From Methylopila sp. M107 (GTDB lineage: Bacteria > Pseudomonadota > Alphaproteobacteria > Rhizobiales > Methylopilaceae), in the NCBI RefSeq assembly GCF_000384475.1, contig NZ_ARWB01000001.1, positions 2,026,176-2,090,175 on the forward strand: a stretch of DNA of 64,000 bases, read 5' to 3'. The notes beneath the pieces are model-generated. The model was given only the letters and a program-made list of their open reading frames with translations. It did not search any database and was not told where the DNA came from. This document shows, piece by piece, positions 45,885 through 56,406 of the stretch. Position numbers and translations under genes: made by a program. How positions within the stretch are numbered: the first letter of the stretch is position 1; each line of letters begins with the position of its first letter.

Positions 45885-48686
45885 ATGTCGGAACCAATCA
45901 CTCTGGCGGCGATCGCCATGATGGCGCTCAGTGGCGTGATCGGAAACCGCTCGGACAGTTTCCTTTGCGATCGTGCGGGCCGACTTTGGGCGCATCTCAG
46001 GGACGGCCGTTCGGAACCCGCCAACCATGACGTTCTCAAAGCAGTGCGGCGCTCGCAGCTTCTCGCGCTGAAGCTGACGATCAAGGCTTACGATCGACTG
46101 CCTCATCCCTCGATCCGCAATCCGGGCGGCTTTTCCTATGAGGATATCTCCACCCCGCTTTCCGAATGGGCGGGCAAGTCGATCGCGTGGGGCGAAATCA
46201 CTACGGTCGACAATCCCGACCGATTGAACGAGGTCATCACGAGCGTCTCGCAGGTCTTCGTCGTGCCGACGCCGACTGAAGGCCCAGCGGGCGATCGGCA
46301 TCGCGCGCTGCGCCGGCTCGCTGAGGATTGGACGCTCGACGAAGCAAGACGGCATGCCCCGAACGCCGTTGATTGGGATCGCTTCGCCGCGCTCGTCCGC
46401 GGCGAGCGCCCGAGACCCCTGGCCGGCGCGGACAGCGACGAGACGCCGTTCGTCGGCTGGTGGGCGCTTTTCAAGGTTTTCTTCGCCGAGGAGATAAAGC
46501 GCGATGACCGCGTCAGTCGGATTCTGACGCAGCAGGGCGTCGCCTCGATCCTCGAACTTCAGACCGAACTGGCCGAGGATGTCCGCCAGCTTCAGTCCGG
46601 GCTCGAAGATGTCGTGGTCCAGTTGAATGACGCCTTGGCGCTTATCCGCTCGATGGCGGCCGAACTCGCTGTGATCACCAAGCTCGTCAGCAAACTCGAC
46701 GAGCAATCGAGCAGAGCCGTCGAGCTGCTCCTGGACCGCGACCGGGCGCGTCTTCTTAGGCTCATCGAGCGGCCCGAGCAGAAATGGGACTCCTGGCAGC
46801 GCCATGTCAAACCGATCGCCATCGTCGGCCGGGGGCAAGAACTCGCGTCATTGGCGTCCTTCACCGCGTGTCCTGACCAGTTCAGCTGGCAAGTCATCTA
46901 CGGGCCGCACGCGATCGGAAAATCGCGGATCGCGCTGGAATGGCTGAAGTCGATCCGCTCGCTTGAGACCGGATGGATTCTGGGGTTTGCACCAGAACGG
47001 CCCGCCGATCTCCAGTACTTGGCGCGGCTGTCTCCACCGGGCCCAATAGCGCTTGTCGTCGACGACGCGGGATCGTTCGGCGAAGCCTTATGGGAGTTCA
47101 TGTACGATCTCTTGCGCCGCTGGACCAAGCACCCCGTCCGCATTCTCCTGATCGGGTACTCCGACCTGTGGCCCCTCCCCGGCCGTCCTCCCGAACGGAA
47201 GGATCGCATCGGCGCGGCGAAATGGCGGTTGGCTGAATCCGCCCCGGCGGCGACGCCTGACATGACCTCGCCCGCACGCGGCGCGGTGACCGAGGGGTCA
47301 TCGGGAGCGACGTCGGAGCGCTTGAGAGAACAAATTCGCGGCATTCAGATTTTGCCGCTAGACGAGACGGTTCAGCGGGAGCTTCTCGCCGCGGCCGTCG
47401 AGACGGCCGGAACGGAATCGCCTGACCTGGATGTCGGCGACGCATTGCGGGGCGCGCAAGGTCGGCCCGCCATTCTCCTGCTTGCGGCCAACCATCCGAA
47501 CGACTGGCAGGACTATCTCCGCGACTACGCGGCTGGGTTGGTCTCGCGCGCGGCAACTCACTTGGGCGCGGACTGTGACGACGGCGCAAAACTCTTGGCT
47601 CTTGCGGCTCTCGCGGGCCCTATTCCGGACGAAGTCCGCGCGCGGGTCGCTCCGAACGCAAGGCCGCCGCGCCGACTGGTCGAAATCTTCGGAGAAACCG
47701 AGCACCGCCTGAGCCGAGAAATTCCCCGTATCGAACCCGATCTGATCGGTCAGCATGTCGCCATCGCCGCGTTCTTGACGCTGTCCTTTGGCGACCGCGT
47801 AGAACTTGCCAGCCAGATCGCAGCGGCCAACCCGCCGAGATTCACGGAGCAGGTCACCGCGCTTTGGTCTCAGGAGAACAGATTTACGAGCTCGTGCGAT
47901 TTTGGCTCGGACACAGACAGTTATGAAACCTCTCTGGCGGAGTTACTTCAGCTCTTATCCGAAGCGGCGGCGCCAAAGCGCCAGAGATACATCTATTCTC
48001 CAAATTCTTCACTGACAAAGACCCTGAATTCTGCCCTATTCGATATTTTGATACAAACAAACAAAACCGATTTGGTTAGCAGCAGAAAAATAATTGAATG
48101 CATAGTCGACAATTCACACACGGATTCCGTCTTACGGTTGTTCCAATTCATTCTCGATGATAATGATTTTGATGAATCAAATAGAGTATATTGGCACTCT
48201 TTGCTGCACGGATATGTCCTTCGTGACTTTACGATATCCAATCGACATCCGGACAATCCGGTCGATTGCTCCGGCCTCCTCGCGTCCCTGACCTCCGACT
48301 TGCCGATGGGCCGCATCCACGCGGCGTTCGAAATCTCGGAATGGGCGCGCGATAACCCGGCCAATCCAAGGCAAGTCGCGTTCGACTTCGACGCCATTGC
48401 GGACGCGCTGATCGCGATGATCTCAAGCAGTCGACTGTCCGAACAAATCTCCGCAGCGTTCGCACTGAAATGGCTTGCCTCGGACGTGACCGGCCGGCCC
48501 GGCGAAGATCGTATCAGGCCGCAGGACTGGGACGCCGTCACCGTGAAGTTGGGTGAAGCTCAAGCACCTCCGGAACTGAGCCTGCAACTGCTCCAGACGT
48601 TGAGTTCGGCGCGCCAGTTATCTTTCAGATTGAAGGATATCACCGCTTGGTTGCCGGTCGAAACGCGATCCATGCCGTCAAACTAG
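45885..48686 (+). CDS. Large P-loop NTPase, candidate STAND-type defence protein
   Basis: The 933-residue protein has Walker A GPHAIGKS (340-347) preceded by VGRGQELASLASF, Walker B-like LVVDDAG (390-396) and a sensor-like ILLIGYSD (420-427), the layout of STAND ATPases. Residues 1-210 form an unassigned N-terminal domain starting with a hydrophobic stretch (ITLAAIAMMALSGVIG), followed by a coiled coil (about 220-300). The C-terminal half is helical and may contain HEAT-like repeats. A block around 700-785 is encoded by much AT-richer DNA than its neighbours, suggesting transfer. It is followed 10 bases later by a HEAT-like partner gene. Function is unknown. Confidence 0.75.
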   Translation: MSEPITLAAIAMMALSGVIGNRSDSFLCDRAGRLWAHLRDGRSEPANHDVLKAVRRSQLLALKLTIKAYDRLPHPSIRNPGGFSYEDISTPLSEWAGKSIAWGEITTVDNPDRLNEVITSVSQVFVVPTPTEGPAGDRHRALRRLAEDWTLDEARRHAPNAVDWDRFAALVRGERPRPLAGADSDETPFVGWWALFKVFFAEEIKRDDRVSRILTQQGVASILELQTELAEDVRQLQSGLEDVVVQLNDALALIRSMAAELAVITKLVSKLDEQSSRAVELLLDRDRARLLRLIERPEQKWDSWQRHVKPIAIVGRGQELASLASFTACPDQFSWQVIYGPHAIGKSRIALEWLKSIRSLETGWILGFAPERPADLQYLARLSPPGPIALVVDDAGSFGEALWEFMYDLLRRWTKHPVRILLIGYSDLWPLPGRPPERKDRIGAAKWRLAESAPAATPDMTSPARGAVTEGSSGATSERLREQIRGIQILPLDETVQRELLAAAVETAGTESPDLDVGDALRGAQGRPAILLLAANHPNDWQDYLRDYAAGLVSRAATHLGADCDDGAKLLALAALAGPIPDEVRARVAPNARPPRRLVEIFGETEHRLSREIPRIEPDLIGQHVAIAAFLTLSFGDRVELASQIAAANPPRFTEQVTALWSQENRFTSSCDFGSDTDSYETSLAELLQLLSEAAAPKRQRYIYSPNSSLTKTLNSALFDILIQTNKTDLVSSRKIIECIVDNSHTDSVLRLFQFILDDNDFDESNRVYWHSLLHGYVLRDFTISNRHPDNPVDCSGLLASLTSDLPMGRIHAAFEISEWARDNPANPRQVAFDFDAIADALIAMISSSRLSEQISAAFALKWLASDVTGRPGEDRIRPQDWDAVTVKLGEAQAPPELSLQLLQTLSSARQLSFRLKDITAWLPVETRSMPSN

Positions 48687-48696
48687 GGGGGCGTCC

Positions 48697-49389
48697 ATGA
48701 TTGCAGCATCGGAAGTCGTCGTCGAGAGACTGCATGAACTCGCTTCGATGCAAAAGGGCGATGATTTTGTTCGTATCACCTCTGCGACTTGCGTTCTCAA
48801 GATGGGTCATTGGAACCCCGCCTACGACTCCTTGTTCGAGGATCAGCTTTTTGGCTCCAGATGGACTTTGAAGGCGCGACTCCAGTTCATCGGCAGACTG
48901 AGCACGCTGCCTGACGGCTTGGGGCTCCCGTTGCTTACTGAAGTCGTCAAGCGAGGCGGCCCCAAAGAAGCTTACCTAGCGATCGCCGCGCTCACGCGGA
49001 CCGGCGCGATCGAAGCGCTCGGTGCTCTAAGGAACGAGCTCCGAAGGATGGGTCTCGAAGCAATCATTGACGAGACGCGCGCATATGTCGACGGCTCAAA
49101 TTGGACCGGAAGCGCCGCAACGCAACTGCGCAATGAACTCAAGAAGATTTACATCAGCTCAAGCGGGGAACTGATTCAGAAGCTCAAGGCCAAAGACAGC
49201 ACCGGGAGATGGGCCTACTACTTCGTTTTGGTGGAGAAGGAATTGGAAGCCGACTTCTTGGCGGCGATCAAGGGTAACGGCGAAGTCGATCTGGAAATTT
49301 ATGGGCAAGTCATCGCGTCATGTTACGGCGAGGCGCCGACAGACGAAGTGATCAAGTTTCTCAACGACGAGTACGGCTTCGTGGTTTGA
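48697..49389 (+). CDS. HEAT-like partner of the P-loop NTPase
   Basis: The soluble 230-residue protein is mostly helical, with paired helices such as LPLLTEVVKRGGPKEAYLAI and LTRTGAIEALGALRNELR that resemble HEAT units. No catalytic motif is seen. It starts 10 bases after the NTPase gene and probably shares its transcript. Base composition is also lower in GC than the housekeeping genes. A strong hairpin follows. Function is unknown; a partner or specificity subunit is the simplest reading. Confidence 0.7.
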   Translation: MIAASEVVVERLHELASMQKGDDFVRITSATCVLKMGHWNPAYDSLFEDQLFGSRWTLKARLQFIGRLSTLPDGLGLPLLTEVVKRGGPKEAYLAIAALTRTGAIEALGALRNELRRMGLEAIIDETRAYVDGSNWTGSAATQLRNELKKIYISSSGELIQKLKAKDSTGRWAYYFVLVEKELEADFLAAIKGNGEVDLEIYGQVIASCYGEAPTDEVIKFLNDEYGFVV

Positions 49390-49398
49390 GCATGGGGA

Positions 49399-49440
49399 CG
49401 AGGCTCCCTTCCCCGCAAATTCGCGGGAGAGGGAGCCTCG
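49399..49440. terminator. Strong hairpin between convergent genes
   Basis: CGAGGCTCCCT at 49399-49409 pairs perfectly with AGGGAGCCTCG at 49430-49440, with an inner CCCGC/GCGGG stem. It sits between the NTPase operon and thiC, whose genes converge here, and probably ends both transcripts. Confidence 0.65.
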
Positions 49441-49449
49441 AAGTACGCC

Positions 49450-51515
<2,066 letters not shown>

Positions 51516-51550
51516 GCGGAGGTTAGAAGCGATCGAGACGGGTGTCGAGG

Positions 51551-52060
51551 CTATTTGGAACCGGTTTCTCTATCGGCCTGCTCGCGCATCACGTCGAGAA
51601 GAGGCTCGAGATCAAGCGGCTCCTTCACAAGAAAGAGCTCCACGGCGAAAGGGCAGGCCAAGGGGCTTGCATCCAGCCTCTCATGATACCGAGCGAGCTC
51701 AATCTTCGCTTTGACCCGCGCATACTTCCATGTGTCGTCAAGATCGAGCCGCGCGAGCATCGACGGGCTCATGGCTTTGAGCGCTTCGCGCTGAAAACCG
51801 AATATCTCATCTTCCCATTTGCCGCGTAGCATCGGATCCGGATTTGAGGCGGCCTTCATCAGGTGGATGAAAATCTGAACCAGGCAGCTTTCGAACGCTC
51901 GAAACTCGGTCCGCCCCACGCTCTCAATCTCCTCGGCGACGTTCTCCAAGTCGAGTTCGTTCGGCAGCCCTTGTCCGACGCCCTTGAGGCCGCGCAGCAG
52001 TTCGGCCTGGCGTTCTGACCAAAGCAGGATGTCGGTCTCGTAGTCGGCGACGTCGCTCAT
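51551..52060 (-). CDS. DUF29 domain-containing protein
   Basis: The 169-residue helical protein begins with the DUF29 motif YETDILLWSERQAELLRGL and DLENVAEEIESVGRTEFRAFES. DUF29 proteins are frequent in alphaproteobacteria and cyanobacteria; function unknown. The start has AGGAG with a 7-base spacer. It is co-oriented with thiC but separated by the riboswitch, so not in its transcript. Confidence 0.92.
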   Translation of the reverse strand: MSDVADYETDILLWSERQAELLRGLKGVGQGLPNELDLENVAEEIESVGRTEFRAFESCLVQIFIHLMKAASNPDPMLRGKWEDEIFGFQREALKAMSPSMLARLDLDDTWKYARVKAKIELARYHERLDASPLACPFAVELFLVKEPLDLEPLLDVMREQADRETGSK

Positions 52061-52165
52061 CGGGCGCTCCTGCGAGCCAAGGTCGCGCAAGGCGGCGCAA
52101 TTTTCAACGTGCGGCGCAGGCGCGTCGGTGGGCGCGAGCTTGCGGCGGGAAATCGCCGCTGCGGC

Positions 52166-52378
52166 TCAGGGCGTCGTGTCTTCGCTCGCCGACAGGGCCT
52201 GAATGTCGCCGGCGCCCGCCAGAAGCCGGTCCCTGATCGCGCCATAGATCGAGCGGTCCAGCATGTCGCTTCGCCGGAACTGCTCGCGCACCGACGCGCA
52301 CGCCTCGCGCTCCGCCCGGCACTCTTCGATCAACGCAGCGACGCGGTCCCACTCCCTCAAGTCACCGGCGTCCGTCAT
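52166..52378 (-). CDS. Small helical hypothetical protein
   Basis: The 70-residue charged product is mainly one long helix (DLREWDRVAALIEECRAERE) with a second after residue 38. The start has GGAGG with a 9-base spacer, which supports translation. No family is recognised. It is upstream of the DUF29 gene on the same strand with a 105-base gap. Confidence 0.6.
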   Translation of the reverse strand: MTDAGDLREWDRVAALIEECRAEREACASVREQFRRSDMLDRSIYGAIRDRLLAGAGDIQALSASEDTTP

Positions 52379-52530
52379 GGATCTCGCCTCCAGCTGACAG
52401 CCTATGGCTTGAGATTCTTAGCGCGCGCCGCCGCTGTGAAAAGTTCTTTTGCCTGTACGATCATATGTTTACGCTATCGTGGCGCTGATCGCGCAGACAG
52501 CTCTGCCGTATCACCATACCTTTGGCCGGC

Positions 52531-53208
52531 TTAGCCCATGGCCCAGTCGAGCGGGGCCGGCAGGCGGTCGGCCGCATAGTCGACATGGAGGACGCGGCGG
52601 CGCCTGGCGGAGCGCGAGCGCGCCGACGCATGCAGCGCCAGCAATCGCATGGCGAGCACGTCGCCGGCCTCCCCCGTCGCAAGCAGGCGCGGAGCGGAGC
52701 GCGCCAGCGCCGCAGCCTCGCCGGCCGGGACCCGCCCCGCCGCATGCGAGCCGAGCGCGATTTCGACCGGACCCTGATCCGTCCCGCACGGGTCGAGGAA
52801 CAGGCGAAGCGTCAGCATGGACCCGAGCAGCGCGACCGGCGGTTCGACATGAACGACCCCGTCCTTGACGCTCCACGGACCGAACCCGTCGACCTCGGCC
52901 CGCTCTGCGACCGCGATCGTGCGGTCCTGATGCCAGGGGACCATCCAGTTGGTCGCGGCCGTTTTGTCGAAGCGGACGATGCGGACCGGCCGCATGACGC
53001 AGCCCGTGAGCGCCGCCGCGAGCCGGCCGAGAGCGCCCTCCGGGGCGACCAGTCGGCCGGTCGTCGAGTCCTGCGAGGCGCCGCGCGTCCCGGGACCGCC
53101 GCCGGGCATGGAGAACTCAGCCGCGACGGCTTCGACGTCGTCTGTCGGGATCGCGCCGCGCACGACGCAGGCCCCGTCGGCCGCGAGGGCGGCCGCCGCG
53201 GTCGTCAC
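52531..53208 (-). CDS. Phytanoyl-CoA dioxygenase (PhyH)-family protein
   Basis: The 225-residue product resembles the PhyH non-haem Fe(II)/2-oxoglutarate oxygenases. The iron-binding H-x-D is in VPWHQDRTIAV and the distal histidine is likely in LALHASARSRS, with the 2-oxoglutarate-binding arginine in RRRVLHVDYA. The start is a GTG whose first bases overlap the stop of the next gene upstream (GTGA), so translation is coupled. Substrate unknown. Confidence 0.85.
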   Translation of the reverse strand: MTTAAAALAADGACVVRGAIPTDDVEAVAAEFSMPGGGPGTRGASQDSTTGRLVAPEGALGRLAAALTGCVMRPVRIVRFDKTAATNWMVPWHQDRTIAVAERAEVDGFGPWSVKDGVVHVEPPVALLGSMLTLRLFLDPCGTDQGPVEIALGSHAAGRVPAGEAAALARSAPRLLATGEAGDVLAMRLLALHASARSRSARRRRVLHVDYAADRLPAPLDWAMG

Positions 53209-53705
53209 CTGGCGCCGTCGCCCGCGGCCGTCTCGACCGGCGGGATCGTCGCGTCGGCTGAGATGCGCGGCAGGCCGGTCGTGTTGATCCAGCCGCCGCA
53301 GTCGCAGGCGTTGGGGTCGCCCGCGGTAGAGGCCTTTTCGCCGTCGAACGTCACCGTGACGCGGCAAACCTGGTCGCCCTGCGCCGCAGTCGATTGCGCG
53401 ACGAGCTGTTTGCCGTCCCACGCGCCGAGGCCGTCGAACTCGCAGCCGCTCGAGGCGCCCCAAAAACTCATCCAGACACGGATCTTATCGCCCGCAGGCG
53501 CGACGACCGCCCCGCTGAACGCCTTCGGCGGCGCGCAGGTCCAGACTTCGTCGTCATTGCGGGAGCAGTTGGCGTCGTCCCAGCCGCCATAGGCGCCGAA
53601 CAGCGCCTTGGGCGGCGCGTCGGCCAGCGCAGGCGCAGACAGCGCGGCGAGGCCGATCACAGTCGCGAGACGCAAGATGGACGCGACCGCCCCGCCCCGC
53701 GTCAA
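53205..53705 (-). CDS. Secreted hypothetical protein coupled to the PhyH gene
   Basis: The 166-residue product has a signal peptide (LRLATVIGLAALSAPALADA) and six cysteines in the mature part, suggesting disulfides in the periplasm. Its start is unclear: no ATG fits and the TTG at 53705 is the best guess, with another TTG at 53675. It overlaps the PhyH gene by four bases. No domain is recognised; the fold may be beta-rich. Confidence 0.6.
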   Translation of the reverse strand: MTRGGAVASILRLATVIGLAALSAPALADAPPKALFGAYGGWDDANCSRNDDEVWTCAPPKAFSGAVVAPAGDKIRVWMSFWGASSGCEFDGLGAWDGKQLVAQSTAAQGDQVCRVTVTFDGEKASTAGDPNACDCGGWINTTGLPRISADATIPPVETAAGDGAR

Positions 53706-53755
53706 GGACGCGCGCGGATCGATCGCTGCGTCTCTCGCGGGGCCGGCCAGCGTCG

Positions 53756-54049
53756 TCAGCGAAGCAGGAAGTAGAGACCGACGGTCACGACGGCCGCGAC
53801 CGCGATCGGGGCGATCGAGCCCTTCTCGCTCATGCCGGCGATCGTGCCGGTCACGAGCGCGAGCACGACGCCCAGCGCGCAAAGACCCCAGGCGCCCGTG
53901 ACGCCGCCGATCGCGAGCGAGATGACGATGAGGACGATCGCGGCGGTCGCGACCTTCGACAGCTTCATCACCATCGCATAGGTGGCTTCGTGCTCGGCGT
54001 AGTCGTTGCCGGCGGCGGTCGCGTATTCGGGGGCGGAGTGCTCGGCCAT
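53756..54049 (-). CDS. aa3-type cytochrome c oxidase subunit IV
   Basis: The 97-residue product matches the alphaproteobacterial COX IV family. Its N-terminus HEATYAMVMKLSKVATAAIV precedes the transmembrane helix. A second and third hydrophobic segment suggest up to three helices, longer than the usual single-helix form. The main oxidase genes are not in the window. Its role is to stabilise the aa3 complex. Confidence 0.8.
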   Translation of the reverse strand: MAEHSAPEYATAAGNDYAEHEATYAMVMKLSKVATAAIVLIVISLAIGGVTGAWGLCALGVVLALVTGTIAGMSEKGSIAPIAVAAVVTVGLYFLLR

Positions 54050-54158
54050 GCGGCGCTTCCTCGGCTGGAAAAGGGCGTCATCCGGCATGTAGCGGAATCG
54101 GTCGAACCGGGCAATTCCCCCCAAAGGTCTTGGCGTTCCGAAGAACCGCGCCGCGTCC

Positions 54159-54806
54159 TCAGTCCTCTGGCCGGCGCCGGTCCGCCATCGCCTCGAGCTC
54201 TTCGAGCGAGGCGCGCGGATTCCGCGCGAGCATCTCTTCCGCGGCGCGCATCTCGCGCCTCATGTCCATCTGGCCGTAGCGTTCCGGGCGCACGACCATT
54301 TCGAGACCGTCCGGGCGAAGGCTCATCATGCAGGTCTCGCCCTTGGCCGGGTCGCAGGGCGATTCAGTCGCGACCTCCCATTTGGGTCCGCCGAGATAGA
54401 CCGCGTAGTACATCACCTTCGCCTTGAACTGGCCGACCCCGAGCGCGACCAGGGCGTCGTGGAACATGCGGTGCGTCTCCTTCCACGAGCGCCGCATGCT
54501 GCCGCAGTACTGGTCGTGGAGCGCCGCCGCCTTGACATAGGCCTCGTCCCACGGGCCGCCGATGACGCCTTGCGCCCAGTCCGGGATCGAGGCGCCGTCG
54601 GTGACGCCGCCGGCCTCCGCGCGCCAGACGCGGCCCGCGTCGTCCTTGAAGACGAGCTCGGATTTCAGAATGCAGGAACGCTTGGCCTTGCAGACGTCCG
54701 GCGTGAAGGCGAGATCGCCGGAAAACTGCGCGCCGGCCGGCGTCGCCGCGAGCAGGACGGCGGCGAAGAGGCAGCGTCTGACAGTGTCGATCGCGAGTGC
54801 GCGCAT
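54159..54806 (-). CDS. DUF1353 domain-containing exported protein
   Basis: The 215-residue protein has a signal peptide (RRCLFAAVLLAATPAGAQ) and the DUF1353 motifs TDGASIPDWAQGVIGGPW and AAALHDQYCG. Two cysteine pairs are possible. DUF1353 members include phage-related proteins, but nothing else here suggests a prophage. Function is unknown. Confidence 0.88.
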   Translation of the reverse strand: MRALAIDTVRRCLFAAVLLAATPAGAQFSGDLAFTPDVCKAKRSCILKSELVFKDDAGRVWRAEAGGVTDGASIPDWAQGVIGGPWDEAYVKAAALHDQYCGSMRRSWKETHRMFHDALVALGVGQFKAKVMYYAVYLGGPKWEVATESPCDPAKGETCMMSLRPDGLEMVVRPERYGQMDMRREMRAAEEMLARNPRASLEELEAMADRRRPED

Positions 54807-54902
54807 TCGATGAGCCGCTCCGGCGTCTGTCCCGGAACAGGATAGGACGCTCGCACGGCGCGCTCCAGCGGCGCAGGACTGTCGAAGCTAGGCCCAGCCC
54901 GC

Positions 54903-55841
54903 TCAGGCGGCGAGGCCGCGCGCGCAGCGGCGGGCTTCGCTCTCGACCGCGGCCTTGCGTCGGCCGGGGGGCATCCGGGCGCCGTTGCGCACCATCGCGA
55001 TCGCGGTCCAGATCCGGATCTCGAACGCCGACCGCCCGCTGGCGGCCGTGTAGGCCGCGACATAGGCGTCGACCAGCGCCCGCCGGTAGCGCAGGTGCAG
55101 CCAGGCCGGCGTCGTCGCGCCGAACCGCGCCGACAGCACCGTCATGCAGGTCTGGGCGACGTCCGCGGTCATGGGTCCGCGGCCGGAGCGTCCCCAGTCG
55201 AGCACCACCAGCTCGCCGTCGCGGCAATGCACGTTCGCGGGCGCGAGGTCGCCATGGCCGAAACCGACCTCCGATCCCCTGATGATTTCGGCCAGCCGCT
55301 CGATCGTCGAGCGCGGCAGGAAGGGCCGCAGCACGGCGGTGGGGTCCGGACCGAGGGGAAGCCGCCAGCGCCTGTGGGGTTGTGCGGGAACCCGGTGGAT
55401 GTCGGCGTGCACGGCCGCGAGGCGGCGCATCAGCCCGGCGGCGGCGTGCGGGCGCGCGCGCAGCAGCGACGCGAGCGGGACGCCGGGTTCGAACGAGCCG
55501 ACGATGAAGCGCTCAGGCCCCTCGACCGACAGCCGCTCGACCGTCCAGGTGGGCACGCCATGGGACCGCGCCGCGGCCGCGCCCCGAAACTCCTGTTCGA
55601 GATGGGCGTCGGGCGCGTCGTCCAGAAACACCTTGGCGACCTTCCCGCCAGGGAGCCCGTAGATCACGCCCTTTTCGCCGCGGCCGAGCTCCACGCCGGT
55701 CGCGGCGATCGCGCCGGCCGCGCCCGGCCCGGACCACAGATCGCCGGGCCGGACATCGCCGTCCTGCCCCCCGCCAGCCGGCCAGCCGTTCAAACTCAAG
55801 GCGTACAACTCTACCCGGCCTCCTCCAATCGAGAATGTCAA
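54903..55841 (-). CDS. Aminoglycoside phosphotransferase-like kinase
   Basis: The 312-residue protein kinase-like (APH/choline kinase) fold has the catalytic loop GHGDLAPANVHCRDG and the metal motif VVLDWGRSGRGP. An N-terminal ATP-binding half includes the lysine in GGKVAKVFLDD. The first 40 residues are weakly supported and a later start is possible. Substrate is unknown; the family includes small-molecule and sugar kinases. An AT-rich promoter-like stretch lies upstream. Confidence 0.85.
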   Translation of the reverse strand: MTFSIGGGRVELYALSLNGWPAGGGQDGDVRPGDLWSGPGAAGAIAATGVELGRGEKGVIYGLPGGKVAKVFLDDAPDAHLEQEFRGAAAARSHGVPTWTVERLSVEGPERFIVGSFEPGVPLASLLRARPHAAAGLMRRLAAVHADIHRVPAQPHRRWRLPLGPDPTAVLRPFLPRSTIERLAEIIRGSEVGFGHGDLAPANVHCRDGELVVLDWGRSGRGPMTADVAQTCMTVLSARFGATTPAWLHLRYRRALVDAYVAAYTAASGRSAFEIRIWTAIAMVRNGARMPPGRRKAAVESEARRCARGLAA

Positions 55842-55916
55842 GTAAGTTTATCGTATTTATATATTAGCTGGCAACCGGCAGCTTCAGGCCTTTCCGCTTC
55901 AGGCAGGACCACCGCC

Positions 55917-56180
55917 GTCATGACCGGGCGTGATGCACGAGTTTTCCGGTTCATTTTCGTTGGCGCAGATCGCCTTAACCTGAGCTCGCGAGGCCCCCTC
56001 ACCCGGATGACTTTCAGTCATCCGACCTCTCCCCGCCGGGGAGAGGTCAAGGGGCGGCGCAGCTTCTTCACCTCTCCCCGGCGGGGAGAGGTCGGCGCGA
56101 AGCGCCGGGTGAGGGGGCTTCCGTTCTCCAGCGATGACTTGCGCAGGCCGAGGCGGAACCGACACTCGTAGTCGTGATGC
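55917..56180. repeat. Composite inverted-repeat unit, MITE-like (copy 2)
   Basis: It shares outer arms (GTTTTCCGGTTCATTTTCGT; GGCGGAACCGACACTCGTA) and nested hairpins (CCCCTCACCCGGATGACTTT, ACCTCTCCCCGCCGGGGAGA) with the unit at 34170-34442. Together with the following family A repeat it fills the gene-free stretch 55842-56406. An AT-rich segment at 55838-55865 is the likely promoter of the phosphotransferase. Confidence 0.65.
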
Positions 56181-56234
56181 GGATATCCATCCCACTTGGG
56201 CCATGTGGGCGCGGCGGCGAGGGTCAATCTCAAC

Positions 56235-56325
56235 CGTCATGCCCGCCTTTGCGGGCATCCACGACTTGAGCGTAAAGCCCTACCCCTCAGGACGTCGCGG
56301 ATACCCGGCTCCGCCGGGCATGACT
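56235..56325. repeat. Family A paired palindromic repeat
   Basis: CGTCATGCCCGCCTTTGCGG and the mirrored CCCGGCTCCGCCGGGCATGA form opposing hairpins. The left arm lies right after the MITE-like unit. Confidence 0.75.
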
Positions 56326-56406
56326 GTCGAGACGTCGCGCTGCCGATTCCACAGTCGGCGCTTGTGGGATCAAGTCCGACGATGACGGTCCCTAGCCGTC
56401 CAGGCT

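Noticed and set aside
54159-54806. Prophage remnant suggested by DUF1353
   Set aside because: No integrase, structural or lysis gene lies nearby, and the protein has a signal peptide. A lone DUF1353 gene is common in alphaproteobacteria.
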